Source of the DNA: Pisolithus tinctorius
Lineage: Eukaryota; Basidiomycota; Agaricomycetes; Boletales; Pisolithaceae
Direction of reading: 5' to 3'
DNA: 64,000 nt
Assembly: GCA_024663395.1 (NCBI GenBank)
Contig: JANFAH010000004.1
Span: 1,984,001-2,048,000 of the forward strand
Part shown: piece after piece, positions 1 through 11,720 of the stretch
How positions within the stretch are numbered: position 1 is the first letter of the stretch
Layout: the number at the start of each line of letters is the position of its first letter
Position numbers and translations under genes: made by a program
Notes under the pieces: model-generated
What the model saw: only the letters and a program-made list of their open reading frames with translations
What the model was told of the DNA's origin: nothing
The model's database searches: none

Positions 1-731
1 ACGGCAAGGATGGGTGGAGCCCAGGCTCCGCGGTGAAGTTGAGAAGGGAATTTTCATTTCCTCCTCATCTCCTTCTCTTCCTTTCTCATCTCTTCTCGTT
101 TCTCTCTGTTTCAGACCTCGCAATCTCTCCGAGGAACGTTGTTATGCATGGAGAAGAATTGCATGCACGTGATGGCATTAGGGGCGGACTCGCAATACTC
201 TCTCGAGGAATGGGAGAACCGCTCGTCGACGCGATGACGCGCACATCGATCGTGTAGAGCCTGGTGAACGGGAGATTGTTTCTGTGGAGGCTGCAACACC
301 GACTTTTTATCGGTTGGTGCGAGCATAAACTTCGTGGGGATAGGAGGTACCGGTGGCGGTGGTAACGCGACGGCGGTACTTGGAGGAGGAGAACGGCAGC
401 GAGGGGATGATGGGTGGTCTGAGATATGTTTAGATGTGCGTGTGGGGAGTCGCCTGTGGAGGGATGGTTTTCCGGTGCCAAAATCGTCGTCGTCGCCAAA
501 TAGACTTGCCCGTGCCCTGCGATCTAAACGGTCATAGGACCTAGAAGAGACGAGGGTCTTTGGGATGAGGGGATCTCCTATAAGACTAGGATGGACAGGA
601 GGAGAGTATTGTTGTGCCAGGCGAGTTCTGGAAGACTTCTTGGACAGGGGCGGTGGGGATGGGAGAGCGGCAGGGACGAGTTGGGGTGATGGCAAGGGCG
701 GTGGGGGCGAGGTTGAACGAATGAAAGACAT
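1..731 (-). CDS. Proline/serine-rich hypothetical protein, 5' part, runs off left edge
   Basis: I do not recognise this gene. A reading frame opens at an ATG at 731-729 and runs without interruption to about 116. It is rich in Pro, Ser and Arg, with polyproline stretches near residues 8-12 and 95-105 and a short acidic run (GDDDD) near residue 75. A possible donor (GAG|gtctga) lies at 116, and a possible acceptor at 27-26 would carry the frame off the window edge. If that intron is not used, the frame stops at 111. A TATA box and a CT-rich leader sit just upstream of the chosen ATG, which supports a real transcript. An upstream in-frame ATG at 818 is rejected because it falls in the TATA box. 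No domain is visible; the function is unknown. Confidence 0.45.
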
Positions 732-742
732 GGCAGAGATGG

Positions 743-744
<2 letters not shown>

Positions 745-780
<36 letters not shown>
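745..780. repeat. (AG)18 dinucleotide microsatellite
   Basis: An uninterrupted AG/CT run of about 36 bases. On the minus strand it reads as (CT)n and lies between the TATA box and the ATG of the proline-rich gene, so it would form a pyrimidine-rich 5' leader. CT-rich leaders are common upstream of fungal start sites; a perfect repeat of this length is also prone to length change. Confidence 0.9.
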
Positions 781-785
<5 letters not shown>

Positions 786-818
786 TTCTGTGGAGAGAGA
801 ACACAACATTAATTGCAA

Positions 819-826
819 TATTTATA
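819..826 (-). promoter_or_regulatory. TATA box of the proline-rich gene
   Basis: The minus strand reads TATAAATA about 90 nt upstream of the ATG at 731, with the CT run in between. This is a textbook spacing for a fungal promoter. Inferred from sequence only. Confidence 0.5.
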
Positions 827-831
827 CGACC

Positions 832-2011
832 TTTTGTTGTTCCGAAGCGTCAACGGACATTCGGAGCGAGTTTGCCATATTCGATCATATGACATGACAT
901 GACAGAGGACATGGTGTTCGTGGCGGTGTCGCGCCCTCGGCTCGGCAAGATCTACACCCGACTCCTCGTGGTCGTCCTCCCTGACTCGAGTGCGTATGTA
1001 TATGTAAAAAGGAGTCGACTATCCTCGTTGGAACTTATCAATGACTCGACAGGAAGGTGGCAACTAAAACATGCGGCCACTGACTTGTTCGCCGATCACC
1101 ACTCGCCACATGTTTCCTTCCCAAGTTCGGCCATCCCAACCCCGGATTACAAGGGTCACTAGTATTGGGCAGACCGATGTGTAGGCTTCGAGCTTGGCAC
1201 AGACGTGGAAGTGGGGGCGGGTGAACAGCTTCTCCCGTCTGAGTTTCTGGGTCGTAGTCCTATCGACGATACACTGGAAGAACAAAGAAACCCGGGCGGC
1301 CAATTTACGACACGTCTACCAGCCAACGAGAGTATCTTCAAGCTCAGCCATTTTGGTCCATCAAGATGCACAGCAGAGATTAGTCCCAACGCAATAAGGC
1401 ACGACTACAACTCGTGCCTTCATATAATATGGCACCCGATAGCACCTTTTTTGTACTAACCACGCAGCTTTAGATGAGGCAATGAAGTGTACGTTCGTGT
1501 ATGAACCAACTCGACATCCATCATGTAAGTACTCAATGTGGCGGCAGCTAAGCCTCGAATGACTAGCTTCCCTTGGCATCCCCTTCTTTTCCCCATCACT
1601 TTAGTCAATCCCTGTTCCCCTCTGCGCCCTTAACAAGGAAATAGCTTTGACTATAGCAGACCGTGAAAGTTTGCCATCTGACCTCCGTTGGCCATCGTGT
1701 AATAATTCGAGCACCAGCATGTGTGCGGCGGAGATGAACGATCCATGAAGGGGGTTTATTAGGCTAGAGCGCATCCCGGTAATCAAGATGGAGATGTTTC
1801 AACGCCCTTTTTGTAGCCCGGGCATGATTGATTAATGGCTGAGCGCGTGCACTACCACGGACATCGGGCACCAGGGTTGAATAAACTGGGGGCACGTCAA
1901 CGACGGTTGCATCTCGCATCCGGTGACTCCAATGACGACCTCCCCCTGTGGTACACCGACGGGTGGGCGGAAGCGCACGACACATGGTTTGAGGAGTGCG
2001 GGAATGACATC
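832..2011. other. Gene-poor stretch
   Basis: About 1.2 kb with only short overlapping open frames on both strands. None shows low-complexity-free protein sequence, paired splice sites or a recognisable motif. It probably holds promoter sequence of the leftward proline-rich gene and the 3' region of the 71-residue gene. Confidence 0.5.
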
Positions 2012-2227
2012 TTAAATCGCTCCTAGAATCTTCTTCAACCCCTTGAAGGAACTGCCGCCAGCGCTCTGTTTACGCCCGTTGCGGTTACCAAAGACCTGGC
2101 GGACGTCTTCGTACAAGGCATAGTTTTCACGAGGACTCTGTGCGTGCGTGAAGATGGTAAAGGCGTTGGGGGAGGCAGGGGACGTGGGCAAGAAGGTGGT
2201 GGTATGGGCAAATGTAGTGTAGGCCAT
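2012..2227 (-). CDS. Small conserved-looking protein, 71 residues
   Basis: A single uninterrupted frame from an ATG at 2227-2225 to a stop at 2014-2012. The N-terminal half is Thr/Ser/Pro-rich. The C-terminal half has a charged segment (SPRENYALYEDVRQVFG) and ends in a basic, hydrophobic tail (FKGLKKILGAI) that could form an amphipathic helix. Composition is protein-like rather than random, and I believe short agaric proteins with a similar RENYALYEDVR core exist, but that is from memory. No membrane segment or signal peptide. Function unknown. Confidence 0.45.
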   Translation of the reverse strand: MAYTTFAHTTTFLPTSPASPNAFTIFTHAQSPRENYALYEDVRQVFGNRNGRKQSAGGSSFKGLKKILGAI

Positions 2228-3041
2228 CTCGAAGTAGTAGGATCTCGGGAGTTGTCAGAGTATCTGTTGTTCGCCACAGGATTCGAGTACAACTGCTGAT
2301 GGAGAACATACGAGCCAAGTGGGTGCTCGATATATACTCGTGCAGAACCAGGGCGGCAGACGAGCAAGGACGCGGATAGTCACCATCGTCGCCGTTCGTA
2401 GCAGGGAGAAATTACCTTGTCTGGCTATTTTGCATGCAATCAGCCACAGGGACCTACACGTTACCGACAATCGAGCGACCGTTGCCTGGCTACAAGGAGG
2501 CAATCGTAGCCGATATTTCCTGAACAAGTAATTCCTAAGCGTTCATCGGTTGCAAGATGTTGGATTGCACCTCGAGGACGCCAGGTGTCGCGTTGAGCGG
2601 ACAATGGTTCGCTCGGACTTTGCACCTGTTTGGCATGGCAAACAAGGACAAATAAACTAATCTTTGCTGGAAGTAAATTTTCAAAGGTCGTTCTCTTCAA
2701 CGATGTTGATCACATTGCTTGGGGAACTTGGTGAGTAGGCCTTTTTTTTCACACTTGATTTTTCTTTCCATGGCGGCGATGATTTCAAACTTATTCACAC
2801 TATCGGAGCGCACTGGTTTCTTTGACTTGCGTGCCATGAATACCAATTACAACGGTAGATGAGCCGACCACACCTTTTTTGCATTCCATTTCCTAGCATT
2901 AAGCACTTCCGCTAACTTCATTACAGAGCAACAGGGTGAGAACAATCGAGGTCTCTGCGATGTACTTGATGTGATATGGGTTCAACGATATATTGTACAA
3001 AATTTTGCTCGTTGCACATAACAGTGGAATACATGTGGCGT
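2228..3041. other. Intergenic region, no gene seen
   Basis: About 0.8 kb between the start of the small gene and the stop of the STEEP1-like gene. Open frames here are short and look like noise. It presumably carries the promoter of the 71-residue gene and the 3' end of the STEEP1-like transcript. Confidence 0.5.
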
Positions 3042-3772
3042 TCAGGTGGCACTGTTGGGTTCCTCTTGGTTTGCCTCCAACCCCTCAAGTGCGTCTTTAG
3101 GAACTTGGCCCTGTGCGTGCGTCAAAGCGCCCTTCAGGATATACAAATACGGTCCAGACTTGACAGGCCAGGGCGCGGACTGGTATCCGACCAATAAATT
3201 GCAGCGTGGACATGAGAATCCATACTGTCTTTCGTATACCCCTGACCTACAGAAAAATCAATTTATGGCTTACCACAGCCTTCACGCCCCACAAGACCAA
3301 GGGGGAGGGGAGGCATGAGTGACTATATGGTGTACGTACCTCTCGACAAGCACAGGTGCAGCACAGGGACTTGCATTCAATTTGAATACAACTGCTTTCC
3401 CCGTCTCGTTTGCCCGACAACGAATTATGTATGCGCTATCCGTGCGCCTCCGTGGTAAAGCAGCGAGACTCTTCTCGATGACGAGCTGCCAGAGCGGACC
3501 GGAATCATGTTCACCGGGTGCGAGTGAATCTGTGTTGACCACGTACAATGAACTCTCCGCATATACAGTCTTCATAAGCAGAAAAAAAAAAAAGGCTGTG
3601 AGCCAGCACAGGAGGTGTAGAACCGGCAACTCACAGTATACCCGGAGCGCGGCAGCAGCTGACGCCGTCGGTTTGGCTGAAGGGGAGGGGTGTCAGCTGG
3701 AGAACAGGACAAGTCTATTGTTTTACCGTCCGTGGAAGAAGAGACCGCTGAACGAGATACGACCTTGGGCAT
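3042..3772 (-). CDS. STEEP1 (CXorf56/UPF0428) family protein
   Basis: Five short exons on the minus strand. The ATG is at 3772-3770 and the protein opens MPKVVSRSAVSSST, nearly identical to the invariant start of the eukaryotic CXorf56/STEEP1 family (MPKVVSRS...). After an intron it gives AAAALRVYYCICGEFI, the family's first Cys pair. Later exons give ALPRRRTDSAYIIRC and then RQYGFSCPRCNLLVGYQS, the second Cys pair of the zinc-binding fold, followed by KSGPYLYILKGAL. The stop is at 3044-3042. The mammalian member helps STING leave the ER; fungi have no STING, so the ancestral role is presumably different (early secretory or splicing-linked roles have been proposed). It shares a 165-bp divergent promoter with the AVO2-like gene. 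No single long ORF shows it because introns break it. Confidence 0.82.
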
Positions 3773-3843
3773 GACGACAATGCCTTGGATGTGATACTAT
3801 TTATTTTCTTGCGAGCGGGGCTGACACCAAGGCTGTATTTGTG

Positions 3844-3855
3844 TCACGTGATTTG
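3844..3855. promoter_or_regulatory. E-box palindrome TCACGTGA in divergent promoter
   Basis: TCACGTGATTTG lies in the 165-bp spacer between the STEEP1-like and AVO2-like genes. CACGTG is the binding site of bHLH factors such as Cbf1/Pho4 in fungi. The same 12 bases recur at 24190-24201 in another divergent promoter. Confidence 0.5.
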
Positions 3856-3937
3856 ATTTGCCAAGGTCAATTAACAAGTACCGCAATTGTTTGCTGCCGT
3901 TCATAAAGCACCCCCACCGGCAACCCCGTCTCTTTTC

Positions 3938-5972
3938 ATGGCAGAGAAAGATGCCAGCTCAAAACTTCGAAAGGCCGTCAAGGGTAACCGTCACTAGTCG
4001 AGAAATCGTCATGACTGGACTAACGTGCGCAACTCAGAAAACAATCTCTTTCTTGTCAAAAGACTCATCCAACGAACCGACATGCGCAATCCAGATTCCA
4101 CCCTCAAACGATACACATCCCTAACCTGGGCTGCTGTGCTTGGACATGAAGAGATCTTTGAATTTTTGCTCACCGCTGGCCATGACGACGAGGAACTCAG
4201 CAGGGTATTCTTCCTTGCACCCTTTCCTCCGCACAGGCTGACATTTTTGGCTCTGCAGGACCTTGAGAATAACACGATTCTAATGCTGCTTGCTGATTTC
4301 AAACCACCAACACCCAATCCCTATGCTCCTGGCCCGTCTCAGGCTGATCTCATGAGCGCCGCACTACGCATGGCCAGACTATACTACGACCGGTATCCTT
4401 GGATTCTTGACTGGTCAAATTCGCAAGGAAAGACCGCCCTGCATATGGCTGCGCTGAAAGGAAATGAGGAGCTCGTTCGCGTGTGTGGTCGCGTGATTTG
4501 TTCCGCAGAATTCGAGCTTACTCCATATGCACCCTTTTCATCCTCAGATGCTGTGTGACTGGGGAGCGGATTTCGACCTATCAGATAACAAGGGAAACAC
4601 ACCACTTCACTAGTAAAGCCTTTGCTGTATTTTCTTGAATGTGCGCTAACGCTGTGTCAGTGCGAGCGCGTGGGGTCATATTCCGGTATGCCCGATTTTG
4701 GCGTTGTGTCTCAAATTCATAAATTGAGTCGTGTTACAGATTGTGCAATTGCTGATTGAGAGAGGCTGTCAATTTGCTGCACGTAACAACGACGGTTTCA
4801 CGCCGTCCGACTACGCGTATTCGTGAGTCGTTCGAAACTGTCGTCTGACGGGTACTCATCGGGGAACTAGCTTTAGCACGAGAGACACTCTACAAGACTC
4901 TGCGCGCACGCAGTTCGAGGCTAACAGAAAGACGCGCCGGCTCGTTTACGCTCAAGCCGCTGCCAGGGGCCACGAGTGGGGTGTTACTGCTGCAGGATTC
5001 GAACGACCGCCACCTGTTCCTATAAAAGACTATGATGCCGGAATGACTGGGGTCCGCATGCGGAGTGGTTCTGGTGCGACCACAACCACCGACAGTGGAG
5101 ATATCGATAGTGCTGGAGTTGGAGCTATAGGAACGAGTCTATCGTCATTGTCGTCCTCGGCGTCGCAACAGTTGTGGCCACGACCCGCACCCGTCATCAA
5201 CTCTTCCTCCCAGCGACCGGAGAATGTATCCTCCGCAAGTAGTGGTGGCGGTACATTCTCGGTGCCTTCCCCAGGGCCATCACAGTCAATGTTGTTGAAC
5301 CCCCATACGCCAACGCACAAGTCATCGTTATCTCCCATCGTCGACCGGTTGCGTGAGCGGGACGCAGATGAAATGGAAAAATACAAAAGGCGGAACCGAA
5401 GCGGTAGTGGTGAAACGTCTTCCACTGACAATGCAAGGTCACAGGTAGTTCCGTCGGCCAATTTCACGTCGGCCGGGCCATCTTCCAACGGCGACGATAT
5501 CACCGCGCTTAGTTCATTGGGTATTACCGGCTCGACGGCTCCCCGCAAGCGGTTACGACCGTCGTGGTCAGCTGCGCAACTAAGAAGTTCTCCCTCCTCC
5601 GCTCCAACGCCGTCCCAAGCGGCGCAGGCAGACGCTTCACGAAACCGGGCAGGAACAAGCCCCGGTAGCTCGCGTTTTGGCCAGCCATTACTGACACCGG
5701 GCGCGATCCTCACGCGGACAGCGTCGTCTGATACCCCCCGTCATGAGGAGAAGGCCGTAGAAGAACCGGAGAATTTAAATGGGCCATCATTGCAATTAGC
5801 TCACTTGCGTGAACCACCTCGAAAGCCTGGCATACGTAGCGCTTCGTCATCTACAGCGGCGGCCATTGGTCGTCGGCTACCGTTCAATCTTTTGTCCAAA
5901 CCTGCTCATCCACCTCCTGAGCCGCCACATGGACATCGGCGAGGTACATCGATTGCGTCGATACGTAGTTGA
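3938..5972 (+). CDS. AVO2: Ankyrin-repeat protein, Avo2-like TORC2 subunit
   Basis: The first exon (3938-3983) encodes MAEKDASSKLRKAVK and joins after the intron 3984-4037 to ENNLFLVKRL. A second intron is 4205-4258, and at least three more lie before 4870. At least four ankyrin units follow: TSLTWAAVLGHEEIFEFLLTAG, then KTALHMAALKGNEELVRML, NTPLHYASAWGHIPIVQLL and a degenerate fourth. After about residue 260 the chain becomes a long Ser/Thr/Pro-rich tail with phosphorylation-prone SPS and TPS motifs, ending at 5970-5972. The N-terminal SxxLRxAVxxxNLxLVKRL pattern and ankyrin layout match yeast Avo2, a non-essential TORC2 subunit at the plasma membrane. The tail is much longer than in yeast. 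The TORC2 role is inferred from family membership. Confidence 0.75.
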
Positions 5973-6282
5973 ACATTTTCTTCCTTTCATCATAACCATT
6001 CATTCCGGTGTAAGTCCTACGTGTACATGTGCTGTACCCCTTAAGGTCGACTCGTTTGTCGAATTAGCTGCATGGACCATCCGTACATTTTGTCATTCTG
6101 CATTCTGTCTGTTATAGTGTAGCTCTTGCAACACATCTCTCGCTGGCTTGTTTTAGCGACTTAGGATAGAAGAATTGTGGGAAATGCCGAATAAGGTGGT
6201 CCTTACGTATTATTCAAAGGGGTTATATGACCCGACTTGCTGTTCCATTCTGGTCTTCCGCTCGTCCTTCTCTCCAATAAGC
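5973..6282. other. Spacer between AVO2-like and transporter genes
   Basis: A 310-bp tandem spacer holding the 3' end of the ankyrin gene and the promoter of the transporter. No gene or clear motif seen. Confidence 0.5.
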
Positions 6283-8823
6283 ATGACCATCCCGTTTGGT
6301 GCGGACGCAGACCCCGACCCAACCTCCCAGATTGCGTGGCCCGCCGCACGTCACAGGCAACGAACATTGTCGACAACTCCTCTGGACAACGGCTCCCACT
6401 CGGGCGAGACCGCCATATCATACCAGAGTGTAACAGGCAGTGGGAAGAGATCCCATGTGGAACCCAAGCGTGCACGCTTTAGTACGTGGGACCTCTTCAC
6501 CCTGAGCGTCTCAATGGCGGGGGCGCAAGTTGCATGGACCATCGAGCTGGGGTACGTCCATCCGTGTCTCTTTTCGCTCTCTTTCACAACTATTTTCTCG
6601 ATATCTAGATATGGTACACCATTCTTGTTATCGTTAGGTATATCAGAGCAGGTCACCAGTCTTGTCTGGCTTGCGGGTCCGATCAGCGGGCTAGTCGCTC
6701 AACCGCTCATCGGTAAACACCTCGCCGTTCACTTGATGCTCCCCGCATACTGAACAACCTAAGGTGCGATATCCGACTCGTCTACTTCCAAATACAGACG
6801 CAGATATTGGATTGGCCTCTCAACCGTGGCACTTGTGGTCGCAATTCTGGTCCTGGCGTATTGTGAGAGCCTGGCTGCGGTATTAGTCGACTTATATGGC
6901 GGAGGGTTCGGCGACTGGGACCCCGAACGTGACAAGCAAGTAAGAGCGCTGCATCCTTTGCATTCTTGCATTTTTTAATCCCCTGCGTCTAGGTGAATAA
7001 TGTTGCCATCACGATCGCTGTCGTTGCGTTCTATGCCCTAGATTTCGCTTTGAACGCTTTGCAAGCATCATTGAGAAATCTTTTGCTAGATATCACGCCG
7101 CCCGAACAGCTCAATGCAGGGAACGCGTGGCATAGTCGCATGACTCAAGCCGGTAACATCGTTGGTTATGGATTTGGTACGTTCCCCATGGAGATACCGG
7201 GTCCCGACTGTACCCATGACACGTGTTACGTGCAGGTTTTTTACCCCTTGCTAAGATCCCCGTTCTAAACTTCTTGGGTGGCGATCAGTTTCGTAAATTC
7301 TGCATAATCGGCATGGCCACCCTGGTCATCACTGTGTGGATAACTTGCTGGTTCCACGAGGAGAAGCCCTATGTCAATCAGAAGAGAGATAGGTGTGTAT
7401 CTGATTTGTTTACGAGACCCTTCTGACCCCTAGCGCTCGCCCACAGGCAGAATAAGCTCACAGATATCCTAGAGAACATCTATAACGCCATCACAGACCT
7501 CCCGCGGTCCATCAGGAAGGTATGCCTCGTACAGCTGTTTGCCTTCATGGGCTGGTGCGTGGATATACATGTCATCTGGAAAGGCTGTTGAATCCAATGT
7601 TCAGGTTTCCTTTCCTTTTCTACTCGTAAGCTGGCCCGTACCTGATATGAGACACAACTCTAATCACGAGCAGCACGACATACGTGGGCCAGGTAATGGC
7701 TTATCAGTTAGATGGGGAGCCTGACATCGAGCACGCCACGCGCATCGGCGAGCTAGCCATGCTGCTCTACAGTATAGGTATGTTTGCTCTCCGGAAGTTT
7801 AATAAGTAGAAATAAACGGTCATCAGTTGCGGTGGTCGCTGGAGTTATCCTCCCTCGACTCACGCGCCGTGATAGCCGTTTACTTCCAGAAGACGGTGAT
7901 GACGATGCCAGTCGTACCGAGCGTCTACGAGTCCTGCTTAATCACTGGCGGGAAGAGGCAGTGCAGAAGGGTAAACAATTTAAGCTTCCTCGGATACCGT
8001 TGCTCCTTCGGGACATATGGGTAGGTGCAATGCTACTTTTCGCCGTCCTTATGTTTTCCACGTTTTGGATATCAACGGTGAACCAAGTACGTTATTTGTT
8101 TGGGTCTTCGATATTTGTTGATGGGTGACATCAACGCTTTACGAACGGGTAGGCAACTGTGATGATATGCGCCGTTGGTGTGTGTTGGGGGGTTGCATGC
8201 TGGGTGCCATTTGCTATAGTCATGGAGGTGCGTTTACCCGTGATTCCGAGGGGTATCATCCGACATTTCTTCAAATAGTTCGTAAAGGACGTGAGCGAAC
8301 GCCACACGACGAATGTACGTCGGCCTGGTCGCCGCTCCTTAGATGAACGCGATCCTCTCTTTCAGTCCCAATCATCTCGTGGAGAAGATGGCGAGGGAGA
8401 TATCCCTGGTGAAGCTTTGGCAGGGAGCACCCAGCCTGTTGCGGGGGGAACCATACTCGGGATCCACAACCTTGCTATCGTGACGCCCCAGTTTATCGTG
8501 CGTTACGTTTTCCCGTGTGATGTTTGCTCATTGATGTGATGGGAATTCAGATTGCACTCGTGGCAAGCGCAATCTTCCACATTGTCGACGAATCCGGCTC
8601 TCCCGTGGCAATGCCATCCCCAGAACCAAGCTTTGGGGACGGCCTCGGTGAGCACACAACGTACTATGGTAAGAATGGCGTTGCATGGGTGCTGCGCTTC
8701 GGTGGCCTTTGTGCGTTGGCTGGTGCGTTGGTGGCACAGACTGTGCCACCGACCCAATCAGAGAGGGAGATGATGGAAGGTTTGGAGATTCTCAGCGCCC
8801 TCCGGGACGAGGAGGAACCTTGA
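6283..8823 (+). CDS. MFS transporter, sucrose/alpha-glucoside (GPH-type) family
   Basis: Starts at the ATG at 6283 with a hydrophilic N-terminus. After intron 6552-6608 it reads WTIELGYGTPFLLSLG and SLVWLAGPISGLVAQPLIG, followed by AISDSSTSKYRRRYW. This is the RxGRR-like loop between helices 2 and 3 seen in plant SUT and S. pombe Sut1 sucrose/maltose:proton symporters. Further membrane segments are spread over about ten exons, for example VAITIAVVAFYALDFALNAL, NIVGYGFG and ALLLFAVLMFSTFW-like stretches. Near 8250-8450 a long hydrophilic loop separates the last helices. The stop is at 8821-8823. Expected at the plasma membrane or vacuole importing disaccharide with protons; substrate cannot be read from sequence. 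It converges with DPH6. Confidence 0.85.
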
Positions 8824-9144
8824 TACGACTGCAGGATACATTACTCTTTACCGTAGCATTTTGATATACAGTGACTCCCTGTGCTATATCTCCCTGTTTC
8901 ATGTACATAGCTCATTGGATAATTGGGTGATACACATTTGCATGTTATGTATGGGTTGAATTTTGCCACACGAGGCGCACGACCGCTACTTTGGGACCAT
9001 TGACGCTTAAACTCCCATCAACGTGAATCCCCAATCCCAATCCCTTCCATGTCGTGAAGCGACGCTCTGCGAAGGAACGACCGTCAACGCAGGCATTTGG
9101 TTGCCAAACAACGCCCTAAGTAACGGAAGGACTAGATGCGGCGG
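8824..9144. other. Convergent 3' spacer
   Basis: About 320 bp between the stops of the MFS gene (+) and DPH6 (-), expected to hold both 3' UTRs. No gene seen. Confidence 0.6.
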
Positions 9145-11720
9145 TCAAGTAGCATCAAAGTTCACATAAACCAAAACGTAAAAATACATACACTTATTTG
9201 GCTCGATACCCGGTCGGACGAATATCTTGGATACCAGTGTCCTCGTGAGGAAGGGTGAGAGTGTAGGAACTGACTTTAGCCTTTTCGCAGCATCTTCTAT
9301 CGCTTCGGCTATGACAGCCGATGGAAATGCCTCACCCAAGAGGCATCGAACGAACAGGACTGCACAACCCTCACCCAAAGGCGAAAAATAAGAAACTTCC
9401 CAGTACAGCTCTAATTGTCCGTCGTTGCCAGTTGGTGTAAGGTTGCCTGGCATTTATGATCGGTTTCGTGTCACAGAGCTATGGAAGAAGGAATATCACC
9501 TTGATGAAATTCTGGTGTACGCTCAACGATCTCTTCGTCATCATCCATGTGATCTGGATCTGATAACGCGCATCGCCCACTGTGTACCACCACCACCTTC
9601 TCTAGACGCGCGCCGCGTGGAAGAGATGTGACGACGGCATACAGTGTTGGTACTAGCGGCTTCTCGACAGTGTCGTTAGCAACCGCGTTAACTGAAACAC
9701 GCCAGAAGCAGGAGCTCACGTCGTTTGCCGCTGCAACACCTGCTTGAACGTGTTTCAAGTCATGCACGTCCACGAGGTAGTAAAGCGCAAGTTGTACATG
9801 TCCGCCCTGTCTATCTGCATTGGTCTCCTTACCCGCGCCGTCACTTCCCCCAAATCCCCCCTCGTCCCCGTTCCTACTGGAGATGGGCGCAGCCCGGATA
9901 ACTCTTGATGTGTGTTGAAGGACGAGTGCCGTTTCCAGAGCAAGTGAAGATGTTTCTAGGCACGAACGAATCTCAGGGTCGCATTCAACATCAGGGGAAT
10001 ATGGTGGTAGGATGTCAGAAGATGTGGGGAGTGTCAGGGAGGCTGGTAAGAGACCTATTTGGCCCGAAATAAATGTCCATGGTGAGATCTGATTGATGAT
10101 TACTACTTGGGCAAAAGTTCGAGGGCATAAAGGCCTGACTTACACTGACGGCTTGTGAGTACGGACCAATATTTGCGGGTGCCCAGTAACTTAGGCTCTG
10201 CACATGGAGGGATCTGCGTGTCCAGCTGTTACGGAAATGGGCATTCTTTTCCGGGGTTCTCTCGGGGGCCCATGCTACACACTCAAGTGTCACACTTTTA
10301 CCGGCAGCGATGCATGCTCGCGCAGGAGGGGATGCCCCAAAGAAGGCAGAATAGGCAGTGTTGGCTGCAGAAAACGTGGAGGAATCCAATGTAGGAAGGA
10401 ACAGCGTGATCATGGCAGACTTGGCAAGGACTTCACTCGGGGAGGAAGTGGTGTACCGTGCCAGAATATCTACGAGACCTGAAGGTTTTTAATGGCAATA
10501 AAGGAATGCTACAAACCTTTCAAGTTATGGAAGCATTGAGTCACTTGCTCGGCGACAGAATGTGAGGCATTCTCGGAGGTTGTATGAACATTACCAACTG
10601 CGATCCAGGGGCCGAGAGTACGAATTGATGGGGGGAGGGATGTAGCCTGACTGACTGCGGGAGTAATGTGCGTGGGAAGAGTACAGGAAAGAGGAGAACC
10701 AAGAGATCGTGCAACGTGCATGCGAACATCCTGGAAACATGGTTCCAAGAGTGGAGGAATGGGAACGTCTGCTTGCTTAGCTTCGATGGACAAATCGTCT
10801 TCGTTTTTGTGCACGACTTCTGCCCTCTTGATCCTGAGATACGCGACAGGAGCTACATCACCTTCCATACTTGCCATCTTCTCTGTTTCTTGGAGTATTA
10901 TTTTGCCTTGGAATATTCTAGGACAGTCGAGAGTGAACGACTCGTATTCTCCGCCCTCACCACATGGGTGGGTGCCGTACATGGCATGAAGTTTAAGGAG
11001 TGTTGGATGCATGGCAGAGAGGGAGATTCCGAGATGAGAAGGGATTAGGCCGGCGCCGGCTACTTTGATAAGGACAGCGTTGAGATGGGCAGAAAGCATT
11101 TCAGAGAGAAGGGCAACTTGGTTGCGCTGCCATAGGTATGCGAGAGGGGTGAGGGAAAATCGGCGACAACTTGGGAAAGATATGACTGAGGAAAGAAAGG
11201 AGGAGGGGATGAGCTTACACGTGTTCTACGCGTACGCGTTGATAGTTGGAGAGAATGGCGCCGACGGCGACTCCCTGGACATCTGGGTGATGTTCCTTTT
11301 GGATGACAGGATAATTATAAGGATACATCCGAGGTGAAAGAAACTCACGAGTACGGTCTTGAGTAGCAGATAAAGGTCTTCGGTTTCATCGCCTGGTGTG
11401 CCAGAACCGCCCGGTGACGTCGTGCCATACTCTGGGCCCTGTTCGAGGGGATGGCCACAGATGACACGTCGATAGAGGGGTACGCGGAGCGCGTCTGCGA
11501 TCAGTGCGATCCCGTCTTGACCGACGGTCTGATACAGGTAAGAATCAATCTCATCTGATCAAGTCGGTCAGGAGCGTGTGTGAAGAGATCGGGAGCAAAG
11601 ACCTTTTCCAGACTCTGGGGAAAGAGTCGCAGCGGCGACGAGTTGGTGGCCATTTTTCAAGCAATGGAGTAGGTTGAAGCAGCTGTCTTTTCCGCCGCTG
11701 AGGAGGGCGACGTACTTCAT
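9145..11720 (-). CDS. DPH6: Diphthine-ammonia ligase with C-terminal RidA-like domains
   Basis: The ATG at 11720-11718 gives MKYVALLSGGKDSCFNLLHC, whose SGGKDS is the PP-loop ATP-binding motif of Dph6/ATPBD4. Later exons give DGIALIADALRVPLYRR, then GEGGEYESFTLDCP, a family signature near the end of the ligase domain. Two YjgF/RidA-type units follow; the second starts near 10220 with YWAPANIGPYSQAV. This ligase plus two RidA units is the normal yeast/fungal architecture. The enzyme catalyses the last step of diphthamide synthesis, ATP- and ammonia-dependent amidation of diphthine on eEF2, in the cytosol. The 3' end is taken at 9145, where the last frame ends after KCMYFYVLVYVNFDAT; an intron there could move it. 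It diverges from the next gene with only 103 bp between ATGs. Confidence 0.85.

Noticed and set aside
832..3041. Transposon remnants or secondary-metabolite genes in the gene-poor left end
   Set aside because: No transposase, reverse transcriptase, terminal repeats or biosynthetic motifs could be found on either strand.
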